Assembly (NCBI GenBank): GCA_008690995.1 | Contig: VRMN01000005.1 | Location: 248,001 to 312,000 of the forward strand | Source: Porphyridium purpureum | Lineage: Eukaryota > Rhodophyta > Bangiophyceae > Porphyridiales > Porphyridiaceae | DNA: 64,000 nucleotides | Direction of reading: 5' to 3' | In this document: piece by piece, positions 31,486 to 40,878 of the stretch | How the letters are laid out: the number at the start of each line of letters is the position of its first letter | Position numbering within the stretch: the first letter of the stretch is position 1 | Program-made: the position numbers and the translations under genes | The notes under the pieces: model-generated | Seen by the model: the letters and a program-made list of their open reading frames with translations, nothing else | Databases searched by the model: none | What the model was told of the DNA's origin: nothing

Positions 31486-34400
31486 ATGGAGTGTCAGAAC
31501 GCGGATGCGCCCGTGCCCGAGAAAAGCTACCCGCAGACGTGTGCTGGCGCGCTGGTGTCGCCGGCGCAGCGGGCCGCCCCGGCATGGGCAACGAAATTGT
31601 TGAAGGAAGTCGGCGCGTTCCGCGACGGTGGCGATGGCGGTGTGGAAGTGGAGCAGGTGCTCCAGGAAACGGCGCTGTGCGGTCGACCGGGTTTGACGCT
31701 CGAGTCGCGCATTTTGTTGGCCTCTAAACTGATAAGTTCCGGACGCGTTCAGCGTAGTGCGCAAATTACAAGCTCGGGTGCACATGTGGGCCTTGTGAGT
31801 GCCATGTACGATTCTTCTTTGAGCTCGCAAGAGCACGCGGCGGTCGCACAGGCTTTACGTTTCCTTGTAATCATGCAGCCAGTCTATCTGCACGACATCG
31901 CTCGAATGGAGCCGCAAGCTGGTCAGCAGCGCCAGGAAGAGAATTCAGCGCCCGTCACCGCATCGCAACAGCCGCAATGTCCTGTAAATGGTCCAATGCG
32001 TGAATTTTCTCCTGCGGACATGGATACGGCGCGCTTCCATAGCACTGGATACCACGGATTTGACTCCATGATGGCTTGTGGTCTGGTTGATGCGCTGCTT
32101 GTGCGCTTGGCTGTATTTACGGATTTCATGGATGAAATGCTGTCCGCAGATGTCCGGAGGAGTCAGGAACTAGAGGAACTACGCCAAGGGTACTGCGAAG
32201 TTTCCAAGGCGCTTTGTGCGATACTACTGAGTTCACAGCAGGCGCGCGATGGCCTCCTTGAATCCAAGGCAAGGAATGGCGTTGCGCTACTCGCTCGCGC
32301 AGCGCTGTTTGACGAGCAAACTTTCAAAGGTCAGCGGAGATCCGAGTACCGCTCCAGGTTCTCGACGCTTGAGCGCAATGATATGGCGTTTGCTTCTGCC
32401 GCCGCGCTGACTGATGTTGTAGTGGCTGGAAGTCCAACACATTCAGTTTCCATTATTGAATCTTCGCGGACGCTCGACGTCTTTAATCGGATCCTATGCG
32501 ATCCTTCGCGAGAGTACGCGGTGAATCAGCTGAAATTGTGGGTGCTGAATGCGTTCAGCGTACTGTGTGCGCGCAATCGCGCGCGACGGCTGGTGAAAGA
32601 GCATGGCTGCGATGATATGCTCAAGTACGCGTCACGCTATGCATCGAAAAGTGGCGACTACGACGTAGCTGCACGCGCGGGACTCGTCGCTGGCCGCGTC
32701 ACGGGTCACTCAGTGGACTCATTCGGGTTTCTTGTGCCGTTGCCTCCGTCACATCTATCCGATACCAACATAGACGCAGAGGATTTGACATGGCAGGCTA
32801 GTGCGGAGCAGCACGAGGTGAGTGCGACAGTGAGACGGATCGCGCTTCATCGCATCATTCCTGATGGCTTTGGTATGAGCGCTGTATCATCAAACTCGCC
32901 CAACGCCTTTTCAGGCGCCATAAGTGCAGATAGGACGAGCCGGATGTGGTCACCCAGTATCCAAGCGCAGTCACCATCGCACGTGGATGCGCAACAGCAT
33001 ACTCCGCTCGGGCGTGACGACTCAGATCGTTCTGGTCGCGTTGGCTCTCTGGCGAATCTAGACATATCCCAGATTGTAGCGTTTCGCCGTTCTGATGTTG
33101 GCGGCGCAGCGGGTGGAGCCGTAGATACGGACACCTGTGCACCTATGACACCCCCAAGGGTCGCACGTTCCGTCGAAAGCGCGACGACGCCCGAGTCTCC
33201 AAGGGGCCCGTGGTCTCCATTGAAAGGACTGAATCTGAAGTGCCTACCGCCTGTGCGTGCGGGCGCAGCAGCAGGCGCTGCCTCGCCACGACAGCCGCCC
33301 ACACCGCCACCACCTCCGCCCTTGCCAGCTCCAGTGAATGCTTTCGCCCAGCAGCGTGAGGTTAGTCTCGGTCAGACTCGGCGTCGCGCCGCAGGCATCT
33401 ATTCGGACGAAGACGGAAACGAACTTCAGACTCGCGAGTCCGCGGCCCCCGCTTTCGTGCAGTTTGTCAATGCCTTTGGGCAGTTGGTTGAAGCAGAAGA
33501 CGCGAACAAAGAATCACTCAAACAGACTACATGCTCACTATCCATCTCGAAGGGGCAGGGAGAGCAAAGCGTAAGGGCTGGTGCGGGAGCGCATCAAGTC
33601 GTGTGTGGCTTGGTAGGATCGAGACCGTCAACAGCAGTGACGGGTCTGTCATGGCAGCACGGCGAAGGCACTGGCGGTACCGCACGAAAGGACGCCAAAT
33701 TTTGGAACAAGACGATCGAGCGCAACAAGAAAAAGGACTTTCCGTCGTCGATGCTACGTGCCTCGTGGTGGTATTGGAACAGTCTGCAAGCGCGAAATCC
33801 ACACGGCAAGCTTCACAACGTGAAAAATTTGCGGAAAACAGAAGTGCCGCGAGGATTACGTGCAGCTGTCTGGGAATTGCTGCTCAACGTCGATCATTAT
33901 CTTGAATTGGGCTTGTACGGCGACTTTGATCACTTGAAGTGTGCTACACTGACAGACGAGAGCAAACACGCAATCGAAGCAGATATCACGCGGACCATGC
34001 CACTGCACTGTCTCTTTTGGTACGGCGGCGCACGGCTTGGGGTCAACGCGTTGCGTAACATTTTGACGGCCTACGCGGCATACGAGCCCGATGTGGGCTA
34101 TTGCCAAGGGATGTCAAGCCTTGCGGCCATTGTACTGATTCACAGCGGCTCCGAACGTCGCGCATACGTCATGTTCGCCGAACTTATGCGCTCCTTGGGC
34201 TTCAGTGAGCTCTTCAAGCCTGGCTTCCCTGGCTTGGCAAAGTGTCTCAAGGAACTGGAAGTGTGTGTAGAATTTTTCCTGCCCAAGCTGAATGCGCATT
34301 TGCAGAACATCGGCGTGTCCATCTCAACGTTCGCAGACAAGTGGTACTTCACAGCGTTGGCGTATAATTTTCCGCACCGTCTGCTCTTTCGCCTGTGGGA

Positions 34401-34674
34401 CACGATGCTTTTGGAGAAGAGCATGAAAGTCATCACACGCGCAGCGCTGGCTGTGCTAAAGCTGTCATCTGCTCGTCTGATGGACATGGAGTTTGAAGAT
34501 GCCTTGGTTTATTTACAGAGGGACTTTGCACATCCAGACAGCGGTGTCCTATCGGACACTGATGAGTTCATCAAAGCGGCGTACTCTTTTCGGTTCCGTC
34601 GCCGTGATGTTGAACTTTCCCTCAACTTGAGAAAGGGCCTGGGGATTAAGCCCGATCACAAGCCTCATCGGTAA
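31486..34674 (+). CDS. TBC-domain Rab GTPase-activating protein (1062 aa)
   Basis: The C-terminal third is a full TBC domain. It has RGLRAAVWELLL, the arginine finger in ADITRTMPLH, the glutamine finger in GYCQGMS, and the later helices FLPKLNAHL and LFRLWDTMLLE. Both catalytic fingers are present, so GAP activity towards Rab GTPases is expected. The N-terminal 700 residues are helical and then serine/proline-rich, with a polyproline run (TPPPPPPLPAP) that may bind SH3, WW or EVH1-type partners. The start was set at ATG 31486; the frame extends upstream into low-complexity leader sequence without a better ATG. The stop lies only 19 bases from that of the convergent RNB gene. Confidence 0.93.
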   Translation: MECQNADAPVPEKSYPQTCAGALVSPAQRAAPAWATKLLKEVGAFRDGGDGGVEVEQVLQETALCGRPGLTLESRILLASKLISSGRVQRSAQITSSGAHVGLVSAMYDSSLSSQEHAAVAQALRFLVIMQPVYLHDIARMEPQAGQQRQEENSAPVTASQQPQCPVNGPMREFSPADMDTARFHSTGYHGFDSMMACGLVDALLVRLAVFTDFMDEMLSADVRRSQELEELRQGYCEVSKALCAILLSSQQARDGLLESKARNGVALLARAALFDEQTFKGQRRSEYRSRFSTLERNDMAFASAAALTDVVVAGSPTHSVSIIESSRTLDVFNRILCDPSREYAVNQLKLWVLNAFSVLCARNRARRLVKEHGCDDMLKYASRYASKSGDYDVAARAGLVAGRVTGHSVDSFGFLVPLPPSHLSDTNIDAEDLTWQASAEQHEVSATVRRIALHRIIPDGFGMSAVSSNSPNAFSGAISADRTSRMWSPSIQAQSPSHVDAQQHTPLGRDDSDRSGRVGSLANLDISQIVAFRRSDVGGAAGGAVDTDTCAPMTPPRVARSVESATTPESPRGPWSPLKGLNLKCLPPVRAGAAAGAASPRQPPTPPPPPPLPAPVNAFAQQREVSLGQTRRRAAGIYSDEDGNELQTRESAAPAFVQFVNAFGQLVEAEDANKESLKQTTCSLSISKGQGEQSVRAGAGAHQVVCGLVGSRPSTAVTGLSWQHGEGTGGTARKDAKFWNKTIERNKKKDFPSSMLRASWWYWNSLQARNPHGKLHNVKNLRKTEVPRGLRAAVWELLLNVDHYLELGLYGDFDHLKCATLTDESKHAIEADITRTMPLHCLFWYGGARLGVNALRNILTAYAAYEPDVGYCQGMSSLAAIVLIHSGSERRAYVMFAELMRSLGFSELFKPGFPGLAKCLKELEVCVEFFLPKLNAHLQNIGVSISTFADKWYFTALAYNFPHRLLFRLWDTMLLEKSMKVITRAALAVLKLSSARLMDMEFEDALVYLQRDFAHPDSGVLSDTDEFIKAAYSFRFRRRDVELSLNLRKGLGIKPDHKPHR

Positions 34675-34693
34675 GCATTTCTATGTAATTCAC

Positions 34694-37600
34694 TTATTGA
34701 CTGGTCAAAAATGCGGAAAGACTTTTCCTTTCTTCAGCACTTGCCGCTTCCACGAGACGGGCAATCTCGACATGCTCAATGCGATTTCCAGCAGGGGATA
34801 CAGGTCCACGAATAAGGATCTGCACGATCGCGCCGGGTGCGTAGCCATCCTGGGCGTGCTTTGCCAGTCTTGCTTTACCCTTGTTGTCGGCCTCGAGCGT
34901 CCGCCCAGCGAGCACACCAAACAAGCGCATGCCAAGCCTTGGAACAGAAACCTCAAAGCCGGCGATGCGCTTGCTCATTCCGACACGGTCAACAATCCCG
35001 TCGGCGTTCTCGAACATGGCGAGTAGGCCATAATTTTCTCCGCGATCGGCAATTTCCGCCAGTGACCATGTCTTGTATCTGATGATCGTACCCAAGTACG
35101 TAAGACCCGGAGCGCCGTTTTCGGAAGCCCTTTGCTTTTTGCTCAAGTCCCCCAATAAGCCAAGCAAACTACGTCTTACCATTTCGAGAGTCCAGTACCG
35201 CGTGCTGCAGTTCACAATCATGCGCATTTCTCTCACCGCATCTGTGTGTAATTCCTTCTGAATTGTCAGAAACGGCAAGAACTTGTCAGCCTTTCTAGGC
35301 AAGGTCGAATCGCTCCCGCTGTGACCACGAGCATAAATGTCTTGTAGCGAGCTCGCGTGCAGCCACTGTAAACAGCGGAACTGTGCATGCCTGAGATACG
35401 CAGCACGGCGCGAAGCACGCACAGTCCGATGCAAGGCGTCCAAGGTCGCGTCCACATCTGTCGCGGCGCAGCGCAGACCGGCCTTCACGTAACTCTGGCC
35501 AAGATGTGCATCCAGTATACTTGTTGAGTCATCTTCGCGCCCGCTCAGAGAGCCAGCATGCTTTTCCTCACCCTCAAGGCAGAGTTGTATCCTTTGAAGA
35601 TGGACCTTTAGCACCAAGTGGGCAACGAGGTCAAGTGATCTCCGGATGGGAGAGCTCGCTTGTACGTATGCAGACACATTGAGCGAATGATGGGGCATCG
35701 GGTTTCCGAACTCAATCGATGCGGGCACCAGAGATGATATAAAGCGTTCAAATTGGAGTTCATCGTTGGGCGTCTGTTCAATGAATTTCTCCTTATCCTC
35801 GGGAAGCATGACCTGCGATCGAAATGGAAGCATGAGCCGTCGTGCTCTGCCGTAGTAGCCCAGGGCCACTCCGCACGCAATCATGTACTCCTTGACCACA
35901 CGCTGAATGCCCACGTCGTCACGATCCGGTACAGAGACCAATGAAGAGCAGTCACAATCAATATCCAATGCAAGGCTCAAGCTTTTGACTTTTTCTGCCT
36001 TCTCATCATCTTCGCCGTCACCATCACTGCCGTCACATTCTGGAGTTTTGAAATGACGTTGAGCAAGCCTTTGGGATACCTGCATTGCGTGTGGACAGAA
36101 CGGCAGGGGGGGTGAAACGATCATGGTGCGTCGATATCCGTTACGCTCTGGCACGAACGTGATTTTGTTTCCTTTCTTCAGAGACTGGCGCGCATGAGCC
36201 ATGACTGCTGCAAATTTGCTTAGCAGTGCAAGCTCACAACTGTCATTTCTTGGAAGCGGCTCCAACTCCTCGTCGAGGCGTTCAAAGGATAAGCGCTCCA
36301 CCGCAATCACGCTTTCGCAAACAACAACGGAACGCGAATCCAAGTGCCCGGAATCCGTCAGGGAAAAGCCAATACTCACTGCAAAGGCAGTACTATCTCC
36401 TTTCAGATTCGCATCCAATGAGAAAATATTTCTGCCGATGCCTCCACTGAACATGTCCACTCTTTCTGCACTTGTTGGACCATACAGCGACACGCCGCGA
36501 TGTAGCGCTTGAGACAAAAGCTCATCCGTGTCTTTCAAACAGTCGGCATGTTCCCAGCGAGACGTCACCAGTCCGCCGTCTGGCAGTGTCTCGGCCTCCT
36601 TCTCCGCATCTTCCATGCTGTCTTCAGCTTGCGCATGTTTGCTAAAATCGTGAAAGGATTGGGTCAAACGATCTGCAAGTGAGTCAACGATGTTTAGCGC
36701 TTGCGATTCGACTATCGCACTGAGTTGACGTCCAGTCGGCCCGCAGGAGGCAAGCAAAAGGTATTCCAAAGGATCTGCGATGTGAATCCACAGTCTTTTG
36801 ACGCGCAAACCATGTGCCGTCGCCCCTGGACTCACGTCACGACGCGGCTGATTGCATTCTCGAATCATAGCCTGGTCAAACGCAAACCAGTACCGTGAAT
36901 TGTGATCTTGTGTACATGCTTTCTCTTCTGATGAGCTTGTGGAAGCCCGGGCACAATGTTCAACGACCAAGTCATCGATTGGCTCACCGACATACGGCTC
37001 ATATTCGATCGAGATGGCATCGTCCACTTCAGTGGTCTCCTTTGAGTCAATAGCGAAAGCGCGCATAAAGCGAAAGTCCGCTCGCTTGGAGATTGCCTCC
37101 TGTGTGCTTGCATTCTCGTCTCGAATCAAGTCACGTACTTTTTCTTCAATGCGTACACTCGCGCAACTGCTGTTTTCACCAGAATTTTCCTGTGCGCGCC
37201 CAAACCGCTCAGACATTTTGAGAACTATATTCTCGCGGGGCCGAAGTAGCCCCGTCGTAATGCAAAAGCAATATGCTCCAAGAGAGGTGGCGGCAATGCC
37301 GCGCACCGCAAGGTACAAGCGAGCGAGTAGAAGATGCCGGATATCGTCGAGCTCGGGTGGTCCACAAAAATCAGTTACTCTGCGCTCAATTGCAAGCACG
37401 CCTTGTACTCTGGACACAAAAGCGTATCCAGTCCAACCTGGCGGCCTGCATAGAGCAGCAAGCTTCAGGAGAGCTGTGTCCAGTTCCCTCTTGTCGTGAA
37501 ATGCTGCCGCCGAGTGCGCTTTCAAAAGCACACCTTTTTCAACTTTAGATCGGACCATGCTCACTGTGAGGTCTGCCTCGCGTGAAAAGACAAGCAAAGC

Positions 37601-38422
37601 CGAGGCAAAGATGTTGGTCTGGCGCGCCAGTGCGTCTAGCTCTCTCGGAGCAGGTACAGATCCTTCTACAGAATCCGCCGATACTTGCGCAGCGTGAAAC
37701 CATGAATGATACGCGTAGACGAGGATGTCAAGGGCAACAGAGTCCGACTCAGCGCTGGCGGCCGACATGATAGCCTTCTCCTCAAGCGTGAGACACAGGT
37801 CGAGCATGGAATGCCAGGTTGTGCGGCTACTCTGCACCACCACTTCTGCGGCGCAACTCAGGGCGGCATCTATCGCAAAGTATTCCTTGGATAGTAAAGA
37901 CTTTGTGCTTGATGTCTCTGAAATTGATTTTCTGTACGCGGAGCCGTCATTCGCGGACGGAAGCCGGAACTTCGCTTGGAGACTGGATTGACGCACTTCT
38001 TGTGCGCCATTTTGCACCGCAGCGCGTTCTCCACTGTTCATTCCTACGTCATCTTTGTACATTGATGCACCTTCTTGAGGATGAGCATGATTGACGCCCA
38101 GAAAGTCGGCCACGCTGAAGCGGTGAGTAGGTGGCGGTGCATGGCCGCCCGCCTTGGCGTTCGCCAACCGTGCTTCTCTTCTTGGCCAGACAAATCTGAC
38201 GCAGTCCAGATCGACATTCATCACAGTCTTCCAGGCTCGATCTTCGCGCCGGAAAACAGCCATCCTGAAATGTCTCTCTTGCTGTGGCGGGGGTACGACG
38301 ACGCTCATTACCACCCCGACTACGTACGCATCGCGAACGCGCGCCATCACGACACAGCCCGGCTCCACCACCTCGGCCACGCTCGACGCGACATCCGAGC
38401 GGCATGACGCGCACGCGTGCAT
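34694..38422 (-). CDS. RNB-family 3'-5' exoribonuclease (RNase II/R type, about 1242 aa)
   Basis: The catalytic RNB domain is identified by DSKETTEVDDAIS, the magnesium-binding aspartate cluster of RNase II and RNR1, followed by LWIHIADPLEYLL and later by RRSLDLVAHL. A C-terminal OB/S1-like part follows. Organellar RNR1 enzymes mature rRNA and mRNA 3' ends in plastids and mitochondria; that role is likely here but not shown. The frame is open up to an ATG at 38782, but that longer form would overlap the divergent DUF3593 gene by about 200 bases and adds only low-complexity sequence. The ATG at 38422 leaves a 157-base divergent promoter and is preferred. If the upper start is used, the additional 120 residues could be a transit peptide. 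Confidence 0.85.
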   Translation of the reverse strand: MHACASCRSDVASSVAEVVEPGCVVMARVRDAYVVGVVMSVVVPPPQQERHFRMAVFRREDRAWKTVMNVDLDCVRFVWPRREARLANAKAGGHAPPPTHRFSVADFLGVNHAHPQEGASMYKDDVGMNSGERAAVQNGAQEVRQSSLQAKFRLPSANDGSAYRKSISETSSTKSLLSKEYFAIDAALSCAAEVVVQSSRTTWHSMLDLCLTLEEKAIMSAASAESDSVALDILVYAYHSWFHAAQVSADSVEGSVPAPRELDALARQTNIFASALLVFSREADLTVSMVRSKVEKGVLLKAHSAAAFHDKRELDTALLKLAALCRPPGWTGYAFVSRVQGVLAIERRVTDFCGPPELDDIRHLLLARLYLAVRGIAATSLGAYCFCITTGLLRPRENIVLKMSERFGRAQENSGENSSCASVRIEEKVRDLIRDENASTQEAISKRADFRFMRAFAIDSKETTEVDDAISIEYEPYVGEPIDDLVVEHCARASTSSSEEKACTQDHNSRYWFAFDQAMIRECNQPRRDVSPGATAHGLRVKRLWIHIADPLEYLLLASCGPTGRQLSAIVESQALNIVDSLADRLTQSFHDFSKHAQAEDSMEDAEKEAETLPDGGLVTSRWEHADCLKDTDELLSQALHRGVSLYGPTSAERVDMFSGGIGRNIFSLDANLKGDSTAFAVSIGFSLTDSGHLDSRSVVVCESVIAVERLSFERLDEELEPLPRNDSCELALLSKFAAVMAHARQSLKKGNKITFVPERNGYRRTMIVSPPLPFCPHAMQVSQRLAQRHFKTPECDGSDGDGEDDEKAEKVKSLSLALDIDCDCSSLVSVPDRDDVGIQRVVKEYMIACGVALGYYGRARRLMLPFRSQVMLPEDKEKFIEQTPNDELQFERFISSLVPASIEFGNPMPHHSLNVSAYVQASSPIRRSLDLVAHLVLKVHLQRIQLCLEGEEKHAGSLSGREDDSTSILDAHLGQSYVKAGLRCAATDVDATLDALHRTVRASRRAAYLRHAQFRCLQWLHASSLQDIYARGHSGSDSTLPRKADKFLPFLTIQKELHTDAVREMRMIVNCSTRYWTLEMVRRSLLGLLGDLSKKQRASENGAPGLTYLGTIIRYKTWSLAEIADRGENYGLLAMFENADGIVDRVGMSKRIAGFEVSVPRLGMRLFGVLAGRTLEADNKGKARLAKHAQDGYAPGAIVQILIRGPVSPAGNRIEHVEIARLVEAASAEERKSLSAFLTSQ

Positions 38423-38579
38423 GCTGTCTGTTTCACTATACTGCACAGCGCCCAGCACGTCGTGCTGATTATCCCCCCTTTGTTTACCTTGTTCGATCTC
38501 ATTCCTTCCAACAGCATCGCGCGTGCGAGTCGATCGAGGGCACGCGCTTTGTGCACAAGGATCGTGACGACGGCACGCA

Positions 38580-39731
38580 ATGGCGACGGCATTTGTGCAA
38601 GGGCATGGGATTGGTGCGCTGAACGTCAGCGCACCTGCGGTCTGGCCGCGTGCCTGCTCGCCGTGCGGAGGAATGCGAGTCGCTCGAGCGCGGCGGCCGC
38701 GGCGCGTTGCAAAGCCTGTCAACATGGCGATTGATCCGTGGAGTATTTCGAGCGACGCTGTGGATAAACTGGCAGCAGGCATTTTCCCGCTGTCGCTCGC
38801 ACCTTACCTGACGTTCTTGTACTTTATTGGAAAAGATCGCGCTAGCTGCCCGCAGACGGCGAGGCGGGGGTTCCAGTTTCTGCTAGTGTTCGTTGCCGTC
38901 ACCATTCCGGCCGGCATCACCGCAAAAGTGGTATACAATGATATTCTTGCGAACGTGGATTGGCTGCATGGAAGCGCAGAGTCTTTTTTGGTGGTCACCA
39001 ACGTCATCGTTGCAGAAGGCTTTCGTCGCGCACTGACGGCGAACCAGAACAAACAGCAGCGCGAGTCTGAGAACGTGGCCTCGGTCATGGGCACCAAATT
39101 GCAAAAAGCGGTCATCCCTCTGGGCTTGAGCGCTTTGTTTTTGGCGTCCTTTGGCATTGGACCTGAGCATGGACATCTGGAGCCGGTCAATGCGCTAAGC
39201 TTTCCGACGTGGATGATTCACGTGAGTTCTTTGCTCGAATGGCTCGCAGCCATGGCCTATGTGTGGAACTATGCTGAGCAGGCCGATAACATCCGGTATC
39301 GAGGACTCACTTGGGCGATGGTACCCTTGCACACCAGCGGAATCCTTGCATGCACGTACCACTTTTTCTACAATGACAAGAGCGTGGGCCTTTTGGTAGT
39401 ATTCCAGGCGCTTTTGACGCTCATCGGGAACACAACGCTTGCGTTTGCCGCGTACCGGATTGCGAACGACCCCAAGCCTTTTGCGGAGGATGAAAAGGGA
39501 TCGGCGTCCTTTGCCGAGCTTGACGCAAGCACCTTTTGGATCTCGAACCTTATTGCGACATTTGTTCTTTCCGCTGTCATCAAGTACGGCGAGCTATACA
39601 CGGACTTGGCGTTCGACTTTCGCTCCGTTCCGGTCGCGATGGGGCTCGTCGGCATGTTGACTGCCGTCAATTGTGCCAAATGGCTGTCAAGGAGCGGGTC
39701 GCTGCCCAAGCAAGTGGCCGACTGGTTGTAA
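38580..39731 (+). CDS. Plastid membrane protein with DUF3593 and DUF2499 (Ycf49-like) regions (383 aa)
   Basis: After a leader of about 48 residues (MATAFVQGHG..., with phenylalanine near the start as in red-algal transit peptides) comes a DUF3593-like part (FPLSLAPYLTFLYFIGKD, then DWLHGSAESFLVVTN). A DUF2499/Ycf49-like part follows (FPTWMIHVSSLLEWLAAM, then MVPLHTSGILACTYHFF), and then two more membrane segments. About six transmembrane helices are expected. Both families are restricted to cyanobacteria and plastid-bearing eukaryotes, and their function is unknown. Having both on one chain suggests they form one membrane complex. The family names come from recalled signatures, not from a search. 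Confidence 0.8.
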   Translation: MATAFVQGHGIGALNVSAPAVWPRACSPCGGMRVARARRPRRVAKPVNMAIDPWSISSDAVDKLAAGIFPLSLAPYLTFLYFIGKDRASCPQTARRGFQFLLVFVAVTIPAGITAKVVYNDILANVDWLHGSAESFLVVTNVIVAEGFRRALTANQNKQQRESENVASVMGTKLQKAVIPLGLSALFLASFGIGPEHGHLEPVNALSFPTWMIHVSSLLEWLAAMAYVWNYAEQADNIRYRGLTWAMVPLHTSGILACTYHFFYNDKSVGLLVVFQALLTLIGNTTLAFAAYRIANDPKPFAEDEKGSASFAELDASTFWISNLIATFVLSAVIKYGELYTDLAFDFRSVPVAMGLVGMLTAVNCAKWLSRSGSLPKQVADWL

Positions 39732-40018
39732 TTTGTAGAACGGGTCCTGAGCAGCGCAGAGCACGTGCAGATGAATAAATAGGTACAGTGTCCTGGGTTT
39801 CGCATACCGCCGGTTCCCCGGCGACGTGGAAGAATTATTCGAGCGCAGTACCGGGTTTGAGCGAGCCGCCACGTGCAAAGGCTCGAGCGATCTGCTGCCT
39901 AGCCGGACCGCTGGCCCGTCGTGCACGCTGGTCGGTCGGGTTTCGCACTCGCTTGCTCTTCTTGCTGTCTCTCCTGACCTTCGGAAGGCTAGGTGCGGGA
40001 GGTGTTTCTCGGGCTGCG
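39732..40018. other. Gap between DUF3593 gene and mazG
   Basis: 287 bases with GGTACAG at 39782. The mazG frame is open upstream of 40019 through most of this gap, but without an ATG, so it is treated as leader. Confidence 0.4.
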
Positions 40019-40468
40019 ATGGAAAATAGTTTGGAACTTGTGAAACTCTTGAACGTGATTCAGCAGCTGAACGAGAACTGTGCATTTGTCAAGGAGGTGA
40101 ATGGGTACGAGATCCTGTCGTTTACCAAGAGCGAGTGCGACGAGATTATGATCGAGATGGAGGCGCTGGAATCGCATTGTCGTGGTGGCAACGAGACCGG
40201 CTTCAGCTCGAGCGTCAGCGAAGACGCGGCGCGAACCGCACTGCAGACCGAGGCCGGGGATCTTGTGTTCAACGCGCTCTTGCTGTGTCACATTCTCGCC
40301 AGAGACTACTCGATTGACCTGAACGCAGCCATCCAATCTGTACGCGAAAAGGTGACCCGGCGCAGCCCACATGTCTTCCCGCGGACCGAGGGCGGCGAGG
40401 TAGAGCCTGCTTCTACCCGGGCAGAAGCTGAGGCCATCTGGCAGCGCGAGAAGGCCAAGGAACACTAG
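40019..40468 (+). CDS. mazG: MazG-like nucleoside triphosphate pyrophosphohydrolase (149 aa)
   Basis: A single all-alpha MazG unit. The magnesium-binding pattern is present: E39, E42 and E46 in SECDEIMIEME, and E78 and D81 in TEAGDLVFN. The end VTRRSPHVFPRTEG...AIWQREKAKE corresponds to the RHPHVF and W..iKa.E signatures of bacterial MazG. MazG enzymes hydrolyse (d)NTPs to monophosphates and clean the nucleotide pool. The usual CPWD block near the N-terminus is replaced by ENCAFVKE. The first ATG, at 40019, gives a compact protein without targeting sequence; the open region upstream contains no ATG. It lies between two plastid-protein genes on the same strand. Confidence 0.85.
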   Translation: MENSLELVKLLNVIQQLNENCAFVKEVNGYEILSFTKSECDEIMIEMEALESHCRGGNETGFSSSVSEDAARTALQTEAGDLVFNALLLCHILARDYSIDLNAAIQSVREKVTRRSPHVFPRTEGGEVEPASTRAEAEAIWQREKAKEH

Positions 40469-40527
40469 CGCGCGAAGCAAACTAGCGCCAAGTTCCCCAC
40501 AGGCCAAAGCACAACGCGATCCTGGCT

Positions 40528-40603
40528 GGACTGTACTTGAGGTACACCTCCTGCCGTGACGCATTCTGGAAGCGTCTGGAGTACAGTGTGTAAAGTACAG
40601 TCC
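40528..40603. promoter_or_regulatory. Inverted GTAC repeats between mazG and VIPP1-a
   Basis: GGACTGTACTT (40528-40538) and AAGTACAGTCC (40593-40603) are perfect 11-base inverted repeats. Between them lie the near-palindrome GAGGTACACCTC (40540-40551) and another GTACAG (40581). A TTCTGGAA heat-shock-like core is at 40564-40571. The region may be the mazG 3' end, the VIPP1-a promoter, or both. Confidence 0.5.
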
Positions 40604-40878
40604 GTAAACGGTTTATTCTTTTGAGCCGCTTGACGAGTCGGGCGCGTTTGGGTCCAACGCGATAGCAGCAAGGCAAAATCTGGGTGGCGCACCTGGGTGC
40701 GCGTGGTATAAAGTGTCGTGGCAGCTGCGAACTGCTGGGTGGGGATGTGTGAGTGATATGACCATTGTGCCCGACTAGACAGAAGAGCAGAGAGCAGCAA
40801 AGTCCTCGTGCAAAAGTTGTGTGGACCTGTGAACGTGGCGTGTGGAAAATGCAAGTGGCACTGCGTGCAGAGGAGAAA

